From CAZBQJ01 sp964494085 (GTDB lineage Bacteria; Patescibacteriota; Gracilibacteria; UBA1369): a DNA stretch of 64,000 nucleotides. This document shows positions 49,728 through 58,800 of this stretch, one piece after another; within the stretch, counting starts at the first letter, position 1; each line of letters starts with the position of its first letter. The notes beneath the pieces are model-generated. The model worked only from the letters and a program-made list of their open reading frames with translations. It was not told where the DNA came from and did not search any database. A program made the position numbers and the translations under genes. The DNA lies in contig CAZBQJ010000001.1 of assembly GCA_964494085.1 (NCBI GenBank), positions 334,580 to 398,579 on the forward strand, written 5' to 3'.

Positions 49728-50822
49728 ATGGGCGCACTCGAAATATTAAAACAAGGTTATGAAATCATCGGCGGCGACAAAAAAACCGGAGGTGGTTTCG
49801 GCAATGGTCTTTTTGGCAAAATCATGGAAACTTTCGGCCAGAAAAACCCCGAAGTCGCCACGGAGGCCAAGGAAGCCAAAGAATCCGCTGAAAAAGAGCG
49901 CACTTCCATCTGGAGTGAGGTCGGAAGATCCTTATTCTTACGTCAATTTCCCCGTTTGGCCGCTTTGAAAGATTTAAGTAAATTAACAGGCAGTGATGAG
50001 CCTGAAGCCGTATCTTGGCAGCATGAATTTGAAGCCATTACCGCTCTCTTGATACTCGTCCCAAATAGCTGGAAACACATCATCACCGACCTTTTTGCCA
50101 ATTCCACAACTTTTCAAACCTTGGTTGAACATTGGCCGGGTCTGGATGGTATCGATTTACCAATTATCGGCAAAGATGGTTTCATGTCCAAAACACTACC
50201 CATTCTCGGTAAAGGCGGATCACTGCGTGATCGAATCCTGCAGGAAAAGGACCCCGACGCCGTTATCGGAGCCTTACGCATCATGCATCAAGACATTTTT
50301 GTTACCGGCAAAATCTCTTTCGATTGGATCAAAGACAAACTCGGCGTCGGGGGAACCCTTGCTTCCCTGGCCGGTGGGGCTGGAGTAGCCGCTCTGGGCA
50401 GCGAATTATTGGGAGGTGACTCTCATGGTAAAACTCTGATCGACAAAGGTAAAGAAGTCTTGGGCTTGGGCAGCAGTGTCGTCGGCAAAAAACTGATCGA
50501 CTTGGAAAAAGCCCATCCCGAGGCGGAAAAAACCAAAATGCAACAAAATTTAATGAAACTACTTAATGCAATGAAGGTCACTGACTCAGCAGAATTAGTC
50601 AAAGGATCCTGGGTGGATAACAATGATCAAGTAACCGTTTCTTTTATCTACAAAAACACCAAATACTTTTTGATTTTCGATAATGATCTTTCCAGTACCG
50701 ACATTATTTTGAACAATTCCCAGGGCAACGAAATCGCCAAGTTTACCGATTGGGGCAGTCTGGACGCCCAGGATAACGCTCAAACTTTAATTAAAGCTAT
50801 TGATAATAGCCCTTCTCTATAA
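49728..50822 (+). CDS. Hypothetical protein with a Gly/Ala-rich hydrophobic segment, 364 aa
   Basis: Not recognised. The N-terminal 60 residues are Gly- and Lys-rich. A central region (residues 90-190) is globular. A glycine-zipper-like hydrophobic stretch, GTLASLAGGAGVAALGSELL (about residues 208-227), could be a membrane-inserting or oligomerising helix. The C-terminal 90 residues look like a beta-rich domain (DQVTVSFIYKNTKYFLIFDN). Two small genes follow at 16 and 7 bp, so it heads a three-gene operon. Confidence 0.65.
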   Translation: MGALEILKQGYEIIGGDKKTGGGFGNGLFGKIMETFGQKNPEVATEAKEAKESAEKERTSIWSEVGRSLFLRQFPRLAALKDLSKLTGSDEPEAVSWQHEFEAITALLILVPNSWKHIITDLFANSTTFQTLVEHWPGLDGIDLPIIGKDGFMSKTLPILGKGGSLRDRILQEKDPDAVIGALRIMHQDIFVTGKISFDWIKDKLGVGGTLASLAGGAGVAALGSELLGGDSHGKTLIDKGKEVLGLGSSVVGKKLIDLEKAHPEAEKTKMQQNLMKLLNAMKVTDSAELVKGSWVDNNDQVTVSFIYKNTKYFLIFDNDLSSTDIILNNSQGNEIAKFTDWGSLDAQDNAQTLIKAIDNSPSL

Positions 50823-50838
50823 TTTTAAATATCTCCAA

Positions 50839-51051
50839 ATGACCGAGTCACAAAACAATCAGGATTTGATCAATCAAACCATTAAATTAATGAATCTCTC
50901 TTCCATGGCGGAAGACGAACGCGCTATGTGGACAGTCGTTCTACCCAGTATGGAAGCTACGGAAATCAAAAAACTCAAAGACTCTCTGGAAAAGGAGGTC
51001 AAACAAATGACCGATATCTATCTCAAAGCCGCCCAAAATCCTCATCAATAA
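50839..51051 (+). CDS. Small acidic helical protein, 70 aa
   Basis: Starts at the ATG at 50839, 16 bp after the preceding stop. The product (TESQNNQDLINQTIKLMN, then LEKEVKQMTDIYLKA) is wholly helical, with a central AEDERAMWTVVLPSMEATEI. This end-to-end helical plan with a WxxxLPxM core recalls short accessory proteins in CPR genomes, but no family name is known to me. It lies between two other unknown genes in the same operon. Confidence 0.6.
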   Translation: MTESQNNQDLINQTIKLMNLSSMAEDERAMWTVVLPSMEATEIKKLKDSLEKEVKQMTDIYLKAAQNPHQ

Positions 51052-51058
51052 AACAACT

Positions 51059-51361
51059 ATGATCTCTAATACTATTTTCGACAAAGCTCTGGAATTTTAC
51101 AAAAACAACCCTCAAGAACAGGTCAAAAGCAAAAAACGCGACCTGGCCATCAAAGAGCTATTATTAGTCATTGAAACTGCTCCATTTCTAAGTCCTGCTC
51201 AAAAGTCTGAAATGAGCTTCCTCGTCCCCATTTATCCCCTTCCGGTAATCATCAAAGTTAAACACAGCCTGATTCAACAGGGGCAAATTTTCCTGCAACT
51301 CAACCCGGAGCAAAAAGAAAATCTCCAACCTTGGCTGGAAAAAGCCAACACAGCCGATTAG
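51059..51361 (+). CDS. Hypothetical helical protein, 100 aa
   Basis: Not recognised. A predicted helical protein with LAIKELLLVIETAPFLSPAQ and IYPLPVIIKVKHSLIQQGQ segments, and no signal peptide. It is the third gene in a short plus-strand operon after 49728 and 50839, with a 7-bp gap. The last 4 bp overlap the stop of the convergent mscL gene. Confidence 0.6.
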   Translation: MISNTIFDKALEFYKNNPQEQVKSKKRDLAIKELLLVIETAPFLSPAQKSEMSFLVPIYPLPVIIKVKHSLIQQGQIFLQLNPEQKENLQPWLEKANTAD

Positions 51362-51723
51362 ATTTTCCCGACCTTTTCCTTTTTCAGGAAAAGTTTGGCG
51401 AAAATGAAAAACATCATTGCTACGATCAAAAAATTGATCAAAGCATTGACCACCGCGCCCACTTGGAAAACCACGCCATTATACTGAAAAACCAGCGATT
51501 TAATCGCCTCTGAAGGGATCAATAACTGTAAAGCCGGAGTAACTATTCCCCCCACGATCGATTGCACCAAGCCAGTTACCGCCGCACCGATCACCAGACC
51601 GGCCGCAATACCCAAGATCTTATATTCATTAAGGAATTCTTTAAATTCCTTGATAAATTTAACTTTCTTTTTTTCTTTAACCGCCTCGATATTTTTAGCG
51701 ACTTTTATTTCTTTATTTTTCAT
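51358..51723 (-). CDS. mscL: Large-conductance mechanosensitive channel
   Basis: A 121-residue MscL protein that opens a large pore under membrane tension to release solutes during osmotic downshock. The first transmembrane helix is AAGLVIGAAVTGLVQSIVGG (about residues 40-59), followed by PALQLL and a periplasmic loop. The second helix is VVNALINFLIVAMMFFIFAK (about residues 90-109). The N-terminus is extended by about 20 Lys-rich residues compared with E. coli, and the periplasmic loop is short. Confidence 0.92.
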   Translation of the reverse strand: MKNKEIKVAKNIEAVKEKKKVKFIKEFKEFLNEYKILGIAAGLVIGAAVTGLVQSIVGGIVTPALQLLIPSEAIKSLVFQYNGVVFQVGAVVNALINFLIVAMMFFIFAKLFLKKEKVGKI

Positions 51724-52009
51724 AATTTTTCGCTCTCACTTTCCCCGGGCAAAAGCATTTTTTTCTGACCCAAACAATATATCAATAAAATTATTTAAAA
51801 TCCATATATATCTCTCAAATGCGGACCGGGAAGTGGGGCACAGCCTTTAGAAAAATCTTCATCAGGGGGCTAAGGCCAATCCCCAGGGAAGTTTTGGATT
51901 TATATTTAGCTTGATCATACAGTGCCTGAAAAACGGCCACTTGCAGATTTCCATTGCCAGCCGCAGCGCTTCCCGTTAATCTGGAAGCGATTTATTTTCA
52001 TGTAATTTT
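51724..52009. other. Intergenic region between mscL and asnS, with hairpin and an open frame
   Basis: This 286-bp gap between divergent genes holds CGCTTCC/GGAAGCG (51967-51973 with 51983-51989) just before the asnS start, and a longer imperfect hairpin near 51836-51884. A minus-strand frame at 51815-51991 reads like protein (listed separately). I see no T-box hallmark. Confidence 0.4.
51815..51991 (-). pseudogene. Possible gene remnant, 58 codons without a start
   Basis: The minus-strand frame between stops reads SRLTGSAAAGNGNLQVAVFQ, then ALYDQAKYKSKTSLGIGLS and PLMKIFLKAVPHFPV, with a natural amino acid mix. There is no ATG; the only candidates are internal CTG or GTG codons. It could be the tail of a decayed gene whose front was replaced by asnS. 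I do not recognise a family. Confidence 0.3.
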
Positions 52010-53308
52010 ATGGATAGAGTATTAATCAGTGAGCTCAAAAACCATGTCGGTCAAGACATTACTATAGCCGGATGGCTCTACAATAAGCGCGGAAATGGTA
52101 AACTATATTTTCTACAATTGCGTGACGGTTCCGGCCTGACTCAGGGAGTAGTGGTCGCCTCAGACGTTTCCGCCGAAACTATCGCTGAATGCGAAAAATT
52201 GACCATGGAGTCTTCACTCCGAGTCACTGGTACCGTTACCAAACATCCCAAGCAAGCGGATATTTATGAATTACAGGTTAAATCAGTAGAAATCATCCAG
52301 TTAGCCGAGCACGATTATCCGATTTCCAAAAAGGAACATGGTATAGATTTTTTACTCGACCATCGCCATCTCTGGTTACGGTCCAGCCGTCAATGGGCCA
52401 TTCAACGCATCCGTGACACGATTATTCGCGGTAGCATGGAATATCTGCATCAAGCCGGTTTTATCAAATTCGATTCACCGATTTTGACCCCCAATGCCTG
52501 CGAAGGAACCACCGAACTTTTCGACATCGAATATTTCGAGCTGGGTAAGGCCTACCTCAGTCAATCCGGCCAACTCTATCTGGAAGCCGCCGTCATGTCG
52601 CTCGGACGCGCCTATGACTTCGGACCGGTTTTCCGCGCGGAAAAATCCAAAACCCGTCGTCATCTCACCGAATTTTGGATGCTCGATGCCGAAGCGGCTT
52701 TCACCGACTATCTGGATAATATGAACACTCAGGAAGCTTTAGTCCGACATCTCCTTACTAAAGTCCTCGCGGAAAATACTCGGGAATTAACCATTCTCGA
52801 ACGTGATCTCGAAGCCTTGCAAAAAGCCAACCAACCTTTTCTCCGTAAAACTCATGCTGAAGTAGTAAAGGAATTACAATCCATGGGCTCGGATATCAAG
52901 GATCAGGATGACCTGGGCGGTGATGATGAAACTATTTTGATGAAAAAATACGCGCAGCCACTTTTCGTCACCAAATACCCGGCAGAAGTTAAAGCCTTTT
53001 ATATGAAGCGTGATCCTGAGGATCCTACCCATGTGCTCTGCTCCGACTTATTGGCCCCAGAAGGCTACGGAGAAGTTATCGGTGGTAGCCAGCGTGAAGA
53101 TGATTATGATCAGCTTCTGGCCCGTATTCGCGAACATAAACTCCCCGAAGACGCTTTTAAATGGTATCTCGATTTGCGTAAATATGGCTCAGTCCCCCAC
53201 TCCGGTTTCGGTTATGGGCTGGAAAGATTAGTCACTTGGATTTGCGGACTCGAACATGTCCGTGAATCAATTCCTTTTCCTCGCACACCATATCGTCTCA
53301 CACCATAA
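52010..53308 (+). CDS. asnS: Asparaginyl-tRNA synthetase
   Basis: A 432-residue class IIb aminoacyl-tRNA synthetase charging tRNA-Asn. The N-terminal OB-fold anticodon domain starts with LISELKNHVGQDITIAGWLY. Motif 2 is FGPVFRAEKSKTRRHLTEFW and motif 3 is GYGLERLVTWICG, ending in IPFPRTPYRLTP. TPNACEGTTELFDIEYF favours AsnRS over AspRS. The length is slightly below the usual 460. It is probably cotranscribed with smpB, which starts 6 bp after its stop. Confidence 0.93.
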   Translation: MDRVLISELKNHVGQDITIAGWLYNKRGNGKLYFLQLRDGSGLTQGVVVASDVSAETIAECEKLTMESSLRVTGTVTKHPKQADIYELQVKSVEIIQLAEHDYPISKKEHGIDFLLDHRHLWLRSSRQWAIQRIRDTIIRGSMEYLHQAGFIKFDSPILTPNACEGTTELFDIEYFELGKAYLSQSGQLYLEAAVMSLGRAYDFGPVFRAEKSKTRRHLTEFWMLDAEAAFTDYLDNMNTQEALVRHLLTKVLAENTRELTILERDLEALQKANQPFLRKTHAEVVKELQSMGSDIKDQDDLGGDDETILMKKYAQPLFVTKYPAEVKAFYMKRDPEDPTHVLCSDLLAPEGYGEVIGGSQREDDYDQLLARIREHKLPEDAFKWYLDLRKYGSVPHSGFGYGLERLVTWICGLEHVRESIPFPRTPYRLTP

Positions 53309-53314
53309 ACTATC

Positions 53315-53773
53315 GTGGCCACCAAGAAACCTGACACACAATTAGCCAACAACCGCCAAGCTTTTCACAATTATCAAATCCTCGAACAATATGAGGCGGG
53401 AATTGTGCTGACCGGAGCTGAAGTAAAATCCGCACGAGCCAAACAAATCAACATCAAACCGGCTTATATCAGTATCGAAAATGGTGAAGCTATCCTGAAA
53501 AACTGCCACATTGCCCCCTATCTGGCCGCCGCCGATACCAAATACGATCCCCATCGTCAGCGCAAACTTTTACTCAATCGTCAACAATTGGATTTTCTAG
53601 CCAATCAAGTCGATGAAAAAGGCCTCACTCTGATCCCCACTGCCGTTTATCTGAAAAAAGGCAAAATCAAAGTTGCCGTCGGGCTGGGACAAGGCAAAAA
53701 ACTCCATGACAAACGCCAGGACCTCAAGCGCAAAGACCAAACCCGCGAAATCGAAAGACATTTTCGAAAATAA
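53315..53773 (+). CDS. smpB: SsrA-binding protein SmpB
   Basis: A 152-residue partner of tmRNA in trans-translation, which rescues stalled ribosomes. ANNRQAFHNYQILEQYEAGI and LTGAEVKSARAKQINIK are the family core, HIAPYLAAADTKYDPHRQRK lies mid-protein, and KLHDKRQDLKRKDQTREIER is the basic C-terminal tail. The start appears to be GTG at 53315, 6 bp after asnS. Its presence implies a tmRNA gene; none is identified with certainty in this window. Confidence 0.95.
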   Translation: MATKKPDTQLANNRQAFHNYQILEQYEAGIVLTGAEVKSARAKQINIKPAYISIENGEAILKNCHIAPYLAAADTKYDPHRQRKLLLNRQQLDFLANQVDEKGLTLIPTAVYLKKGKIKVAVGLGQGKKLHDKRQDLKRKDQTREIERHFRK

Positions 53774-53817
53774 CAATCCATGCTAAATTGGCTACGACCC
53801 ATTTTTATAATTCTCTC

Positions 53818-54387
53818 ATGAAAAAATTATTGTCAGCATTGGTCGTTCTCGCCGTTCTCTCCGCTTGTAGTAATCCTTTCACTCCAACCGGTGAACAGGT
53901 CTCAGTAACTACTGACAGCACCACTCAATCTGGGAACATTAGTGTTACCGCCGACTCAGTTCCATCTTACAAAATCTTCTTGGTCGCCTTGGAAAACAAA
54001 GGTCTAAATGGCAAAGAAATCGGCTGTGGTGATAGTATTATCGCTGTAGACGGACAATCCACGAAAGTTTTTGACAAAACTACCGACAAAATCAGCGCGG
54101 CTCTGACAGAATTATTCAGTATCAAAACAACAGATTACGGTGAGTCCGGATTTACCAATTCGCTCGCCGCTTCCAACCTGAAAGTGGAAAGCGTCACTAT
54201 GGACGACCAGGATAAAAGTCACTTTATCGTCAAATTAAGCGGCTCGCTCTCCATGGGTGGTGTCTGCGATAATCCTCGCGTCGAAGCCCAGATCAGCGAA
54301 ACCGCCCTCCAATTTCCCGAAGTCGGCTCAGTCGATCTTCTCCTCAATAACCAGGCTCTACAGGATGCCGTCAGTCTCAAAGGTTAA
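53818..54387 (+). CDS. Predicted lipoprotein, 189 aa
   Basis: The N-terminus KKLLSALVVLAVLSACSNPF has a short basic region, a hydrophobic core and the lipobox LSAC, with lipid attachment expected at Cys17. The rest (residues 20-189) is Thr/Ser/Asp-rich and beta-predicted, including SYKIFLVALENKGLNGKEIG and SHFIVKLSGSLSMGGVCD. No known domain is recognised. I choose the ATG at 53818 because it yields the signal peptide; the frame is open 30 bp upstream. Confidence 0.78.
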   Translation: MKKLLSALVVLAVLSACSNPFTPTGEQVSVTTDSTTQSGNISVTADSVPSYKIFLVALENKGLNGKEIGCGDSIIAVDGQSTKVFDKTTDKISAALTELFSIKTTDYGESGFTNSLAASNLKVESVTMDDQDKSHFIVKLSGSLSMGGVCDNPRVEAQISETALQFPEVGSVDLLLNNQALQDAVSLKG

Positions 54388-54415
54388 ATCTTTATTTTAA
54401 TTTCTCTTTGTCACT

Positions 54416-55843
54416 ATGCCTACGATCAATCCTGCGATTTTTCGTGCTTACGATATACGCGGAACGGCCGATCCCACCGAACATAAACCGACTCCCGATC
54501 TCACTCCGGAAACCGTTTATCTAATCGGTCGAGCCACCGCCACCTACCTGAACCGCCAATATGGCGCTAAAAATATGATTGTTGGTCGTGATAATCGGCT
54601 ACATTCAGAAGAACTGCAAAGAGCCTTTATCAAAGGAGTTTTAGAATCGGGCTTGGATGTTCAGGACGCCGGATTGACTTCCAGTCCGATGATTTATTTT
54701 GCCTCCTGTCATTATGGGTCTGATAGTGCCGTCAACATTACCGCCAGCCATAATCCCAAACAGGACAATGGCGTTAAAATTGTCCAAAAACATGCTCATT
54801 CGGTAGCCGATCAGGAATTACAGGAAATTTTAAAATTAATTCAGACTGATGATTTCCTCCCGGTTATCGCATCGGGAAAACTCACTCAGCTCACTACTCT
54901 CGCCGCGGACTATCAGGAGAAAATTATCAAAACCACTCAATTGAGTAATACCAAAGGTCGGCCACTAAAAGTGGTAATTGATGCCGGTAATGGTGTTACC
55001 GGGGCTTATGCTCCTGATATCTTTCGTGCTCTGGCCTGTACAGTAGTCGAATTATTCTGTGAATTGGATGGTAATTTTCCCAATCATGAAGCCAATCCTG
55101 AGCACGCCAAAAATATGGTTGACTTGGGACGCAAAGTGGTCGAAGTGGGGGCGGACCTAGGCATAGGCTTTGATGGGGACGGCGATCGAGTCGGAATTGT
55201 TGATGAAAAGGGAAAACATTACTCAGCAGAATATATCATTTCCTTACTCGCCCGAGAATTGCTAGCTGCACACCCAGGAGAAAAAGTAATTCATGACGTT
55301 AAAGTCAGTCAATCACTCATTGACGACATCGCCAAACACGGCGGCGCACCAATCATGTCTCGGGTTGGCCACAGCTATATTGAGCGCCGCCTTGCCACCG
55401 AAAACGCTACCCTGGCCGGCGAAAAAAGCGGTCATATTTTCTTTGGTAAAAAATTCTTCGATTATTATGGTTTCGATGACGCTATTTTCGCCGGCGCCAA
55501 GATCGTTGAAGCCCTCAGTAAAACCACTCAAACGGTTTCAGAAATTTTTTCTACAATTCCCTCCAAACCAAATATCCCCGAACTCAAACTGGCCTGTGCC
55601 GATGAATACAAACAGGCAGTAGTCGAATCAGTTAAAAACCACTTCGTGCCACTTTATGATTGCATTACTCTCGACGGAGTTCGTATCCAATTTCAGGATG
55701 GCGCCTGGATTTTAGTACGTTCTTCCAATACCAGCCCTTATCTCACTCTACACGCTGAAGCTGAAACTCAGGCACGACTGGACGAAATAACGGAGCTGGT
55801 CTTCGACCAGCTCCGTCTGCATCCCGAGGTCACTCTGCCTTAA
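54416..55843 (+). CDS. manB: Phosphomannomutase/phosphoglucomutase
   Basis: A 475-residue alpha-D-phosphohexomutase interconverting hexose-1- and hexose-6-phosphates for glycan precursors. The opening NPAIFRAYDIRGTAD is typical. The phosphoserine is Ser111 in TASHNPKQDNG, the metal loop is DGDGDR at residues 253-258, the sugar-binding loop GEKSGH is near 340, and the phosphate-binding RSSNTSP is near 440. All four domains are present. Its last 4 bp overlap the convergent surface-protein gene. Confidence 0.93.
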   Translation: MPTINPAIFRAYDIRGTADPTEHKPTPDLTPETVYLIGRATATYLNRQYGAKNMIVGRDNRLHSEELQRAFIKGVLESGLDVQDAGLTSSPMIYFASCHYGSDSAVNITASHNPKQDNGVKIVQKHAHSVADQELQEILKLIQTDDFLPVIASGKLTQLTTLAADYQEKIIKTTQLSNTKGRPLKVVIDAGNGVTGAYAPDIFRALACTVVELFCELDGNFPNHEANPEHAKNMVDLGRKVVEVGADLGIGFDGDGDRVGIVDEKGKHYSAEYIISLLARELLAAHPGEKVIHDVKVSQSLIDDIAKHGGAPIMSRVGHSYIERRLATENATLAGEKSGHIFFGKKFFDYYGFDDAIFAGAKIVEALSKTTQTVSEIFSTIPSKPNIPELKLACADEYKQAVVESVKNHFVPLYDCITLDGVRIQFQDGAWILVRSSNTSPYLTLHAEAETQARLDEITELVFDQLRLHPEVTLP

Positions 55844-58800
55844 TTCTGCAGCAATGGATTGATACTACTATCTACTTCAAAGCCCGCTAAGCCTTTGGCA
55901 ATCGGCCTGTAGAAGAAATTCACCGGGAATTCATTGGCAATTGTAGCCGATAAATTCTTGCTGACAAAATACTCTGAACGCGTACCTCCGCTACCACCTG
56001 AAATCAAATCAGTATCCCCATTATTAGTATATAAATCTGAAGCATCAATATCATAGGCCGGATCAGTTGGATCACAACCATTACCACCGGCCTTCAAAGC
56101 TTGATCTCTCGGTACACCTGCTATCGCACCGACGCCTTCAGAACCGGTACATATCTCCAAACCGGGGCCGTAATACCTCAAGTAATTCAAGTCAACTACC
56201 CGTGCTCGGCAAATTCCGGAAAGTACATTATAATTGGAACAATAAGTTCCAGCTGCCAGCGGTGAACCATTTTCATCGGTCGCCGGGCTACGGGAAGCAT
56301 TACCGATACCATTCATTGAAGAAATCGTTCCTTCAATCACTAATTGATTTTTGAACCTTCCCTGACGGGCATAGTCGTCATCGGCATATTGGGCGAAACC
56401 ATTCGCATCGAGACTCACCACTGTCTTATCATAACTCTGCACCACCCTATCCAGATAGATTTGCACTCCAGACAACCAGTTCACATCTTTATCAATGTAA
56501 AGCAGACCTTGATTCTGTGCATTGGTCTCCAGATCACGAAGCGCAATCAGACCAACCTGATTATTTCCGGTCGGCACGATATTGGAGTTTACAAAAATAT
56601 TACCATTCTCCACAATGAAGGTTGTATTAGCATCAAAGGCACAACCTCCACTACACCCGAGTGTCAAATCACCATCCTTCAAGTAAAAGACTTTCCGATT
56701 CGGCTCATCTACCAATTTTGTCAGGTTATTGATTGAATCAGTTGTTCCTATCGCTACAGTCTGATTCCCACTAACCGGAGTTCCGGTAAAACCATTCAAA
56801 TACTTAGCCACATTACGGACCACTGCTTCACGACGCAGATTACTGGAAATATTTCCCAAACTATGAAGAGTCACATCAGAGGCTTTCTTGGCAAAATCAG
56901 TTACATAAACATTGCCCTCTACCTTGGCCACCGGATTCAGTAACAAGCCGGCTTTAATCCTAGGCAATTTTGGCCCATAATATTTCACATTGTTGCCTCC
57001 AACAGTATAATTCACAGTTGAGTAAACGAATGGGCCAGCCTCAGACGAGAAAGTCTCACCTGGACTATCAGAGAAAAGCTGAGCCGGTAAAGGTTGATTT
57101 GTTGGGCTTGTAAACGCACGAGTTGCAGAAGCGTTATCTTCATCGGCCTCCGGGAAAGTGGCTACAAACTTCATTCTATAAGTACTTTCATCCTGTAAAC
57201 CGGCTTTCAGAGAAATATTTGGATTTATTGCAGCAGCTTTAAAGGCTGAATTCTGGAAAACAAATGTTATCGGATTATCCGGTGAACTCACCGAAATAAA
57301 GTTCAATAGTTTATTACCTAAATCCTGGAAACTTAATTTGAGGATATCTACCAGTGGATTGAAACTGAAGGTACTTGGGTTTTCCATATAGTTTCTCATT
57401 TCACAATTACTGCCATTGATATTTCCATAAATACAGTTCCCCGGTACACCACCCGCAGTACTGTATTTGAAGAATAACAATTTAATTTCTCTCAACTTCA
57501 ACAAATTCTGATTGGATTTCGTAGTATCATAGCCGCCATCCGTCACAGCGGAATCGGCATAATAAAACTTTTCATTGGGCATTCCTTCCATTGTATTACG
57601 CTCAGAAGTCGGGGCAAAAGAAGTAACTTTGGCTCCCCATAAAGTCTCCACACCATCGTATGTAAAATCACTTGCCCCATACAATGCTGAAGTCAACGGC
57701 TTTCGCACAGCACCGTCATTATTGGCATTATATTTTGCATTATCCTGTTGCTGACTGGTTTTAGTCGTCTGGTCATAATCCACATCATCCTCCCAGGTCA
57801 GAGCAATTTTCGCACAATAATCTTTTGCGCCAGGTTTCATAGTATACATATCAACAGTCGTACCAGTACATTCATCTATCTGGGAATTCGGTATAGCCAC
57901 TCCCCCATCAACAAAGGGTATTTTGATAGTATAATCATCAGTACCATCGGCATCAGGAATCTTGGCCGGATCATTAGGTATCGGACAAGTCCCATCCAAG
58001 TCACAGGAACAAGTTGATAAACCTGGAGGTGAAACAACAGGATCACGATCAGTTTTCCAAACCTTACCCGGTGAAGTTCCTTCAATTGTCCAAATCACAT
58101 TATGATTATCATCATGGACCACTTGAATAGCATTAGTTGGAGTAACACTTGGATAAACTCCATAATTGGTACCAGTTTGTGAATCAATTTTACCTGTTCC
58201 AATACCACTTCCTACGACCCAAACAACCTTTTTATTAGCATCAAAATCAAGATAGGACGGACCATCTATAGGAGAAGTAAAAGTACTTGCTGCTATCGTT
58301 CCATTGAATGGGCTTACATCAGCCGCTTTCAATTTATACAAAACATTATTACCAGTATCTCCAACCCAAACCGCATTATCAACAGAATCATAAGTCATCT
58401 TAAAGGCAGGCAAGCCCATAGAATAACCAGGATTATACAAACTGCTTGCATATGAACCAGTAAAGAATGCGCCTGCATTACTTACTTTAACAAACTTACC
58501 ATCATTCTGAATTACCCATACAAAGCTTCCAGATGGGTTTTTCAAGACTGACCTTACCCCAGTTGGGAAGTTTAAAGTTGCCAACAATGCACCATCGTTA
58601 CCACGATATTTTTGTAGTACACCATTATTAGTATTATCATTTTCCAAAACCCAAACCGCATCATTACCTGAATCTGAAGCCATATCCGCAATCCCCCATG
58701 AATGACTTATAGGCTGTGCCCAATTCACACCTAAGGTAGTCGGCTTCAATGAAAGCACACCAAAACTACTCGCAGAGGAGTAAGACACCATATAAAGTCT

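Noticed and set aside
51836..52009. T-box riboswitch before asnS
   Set aside because: The conserved T-box sequence and a terminator/antiterminator pair were not found.
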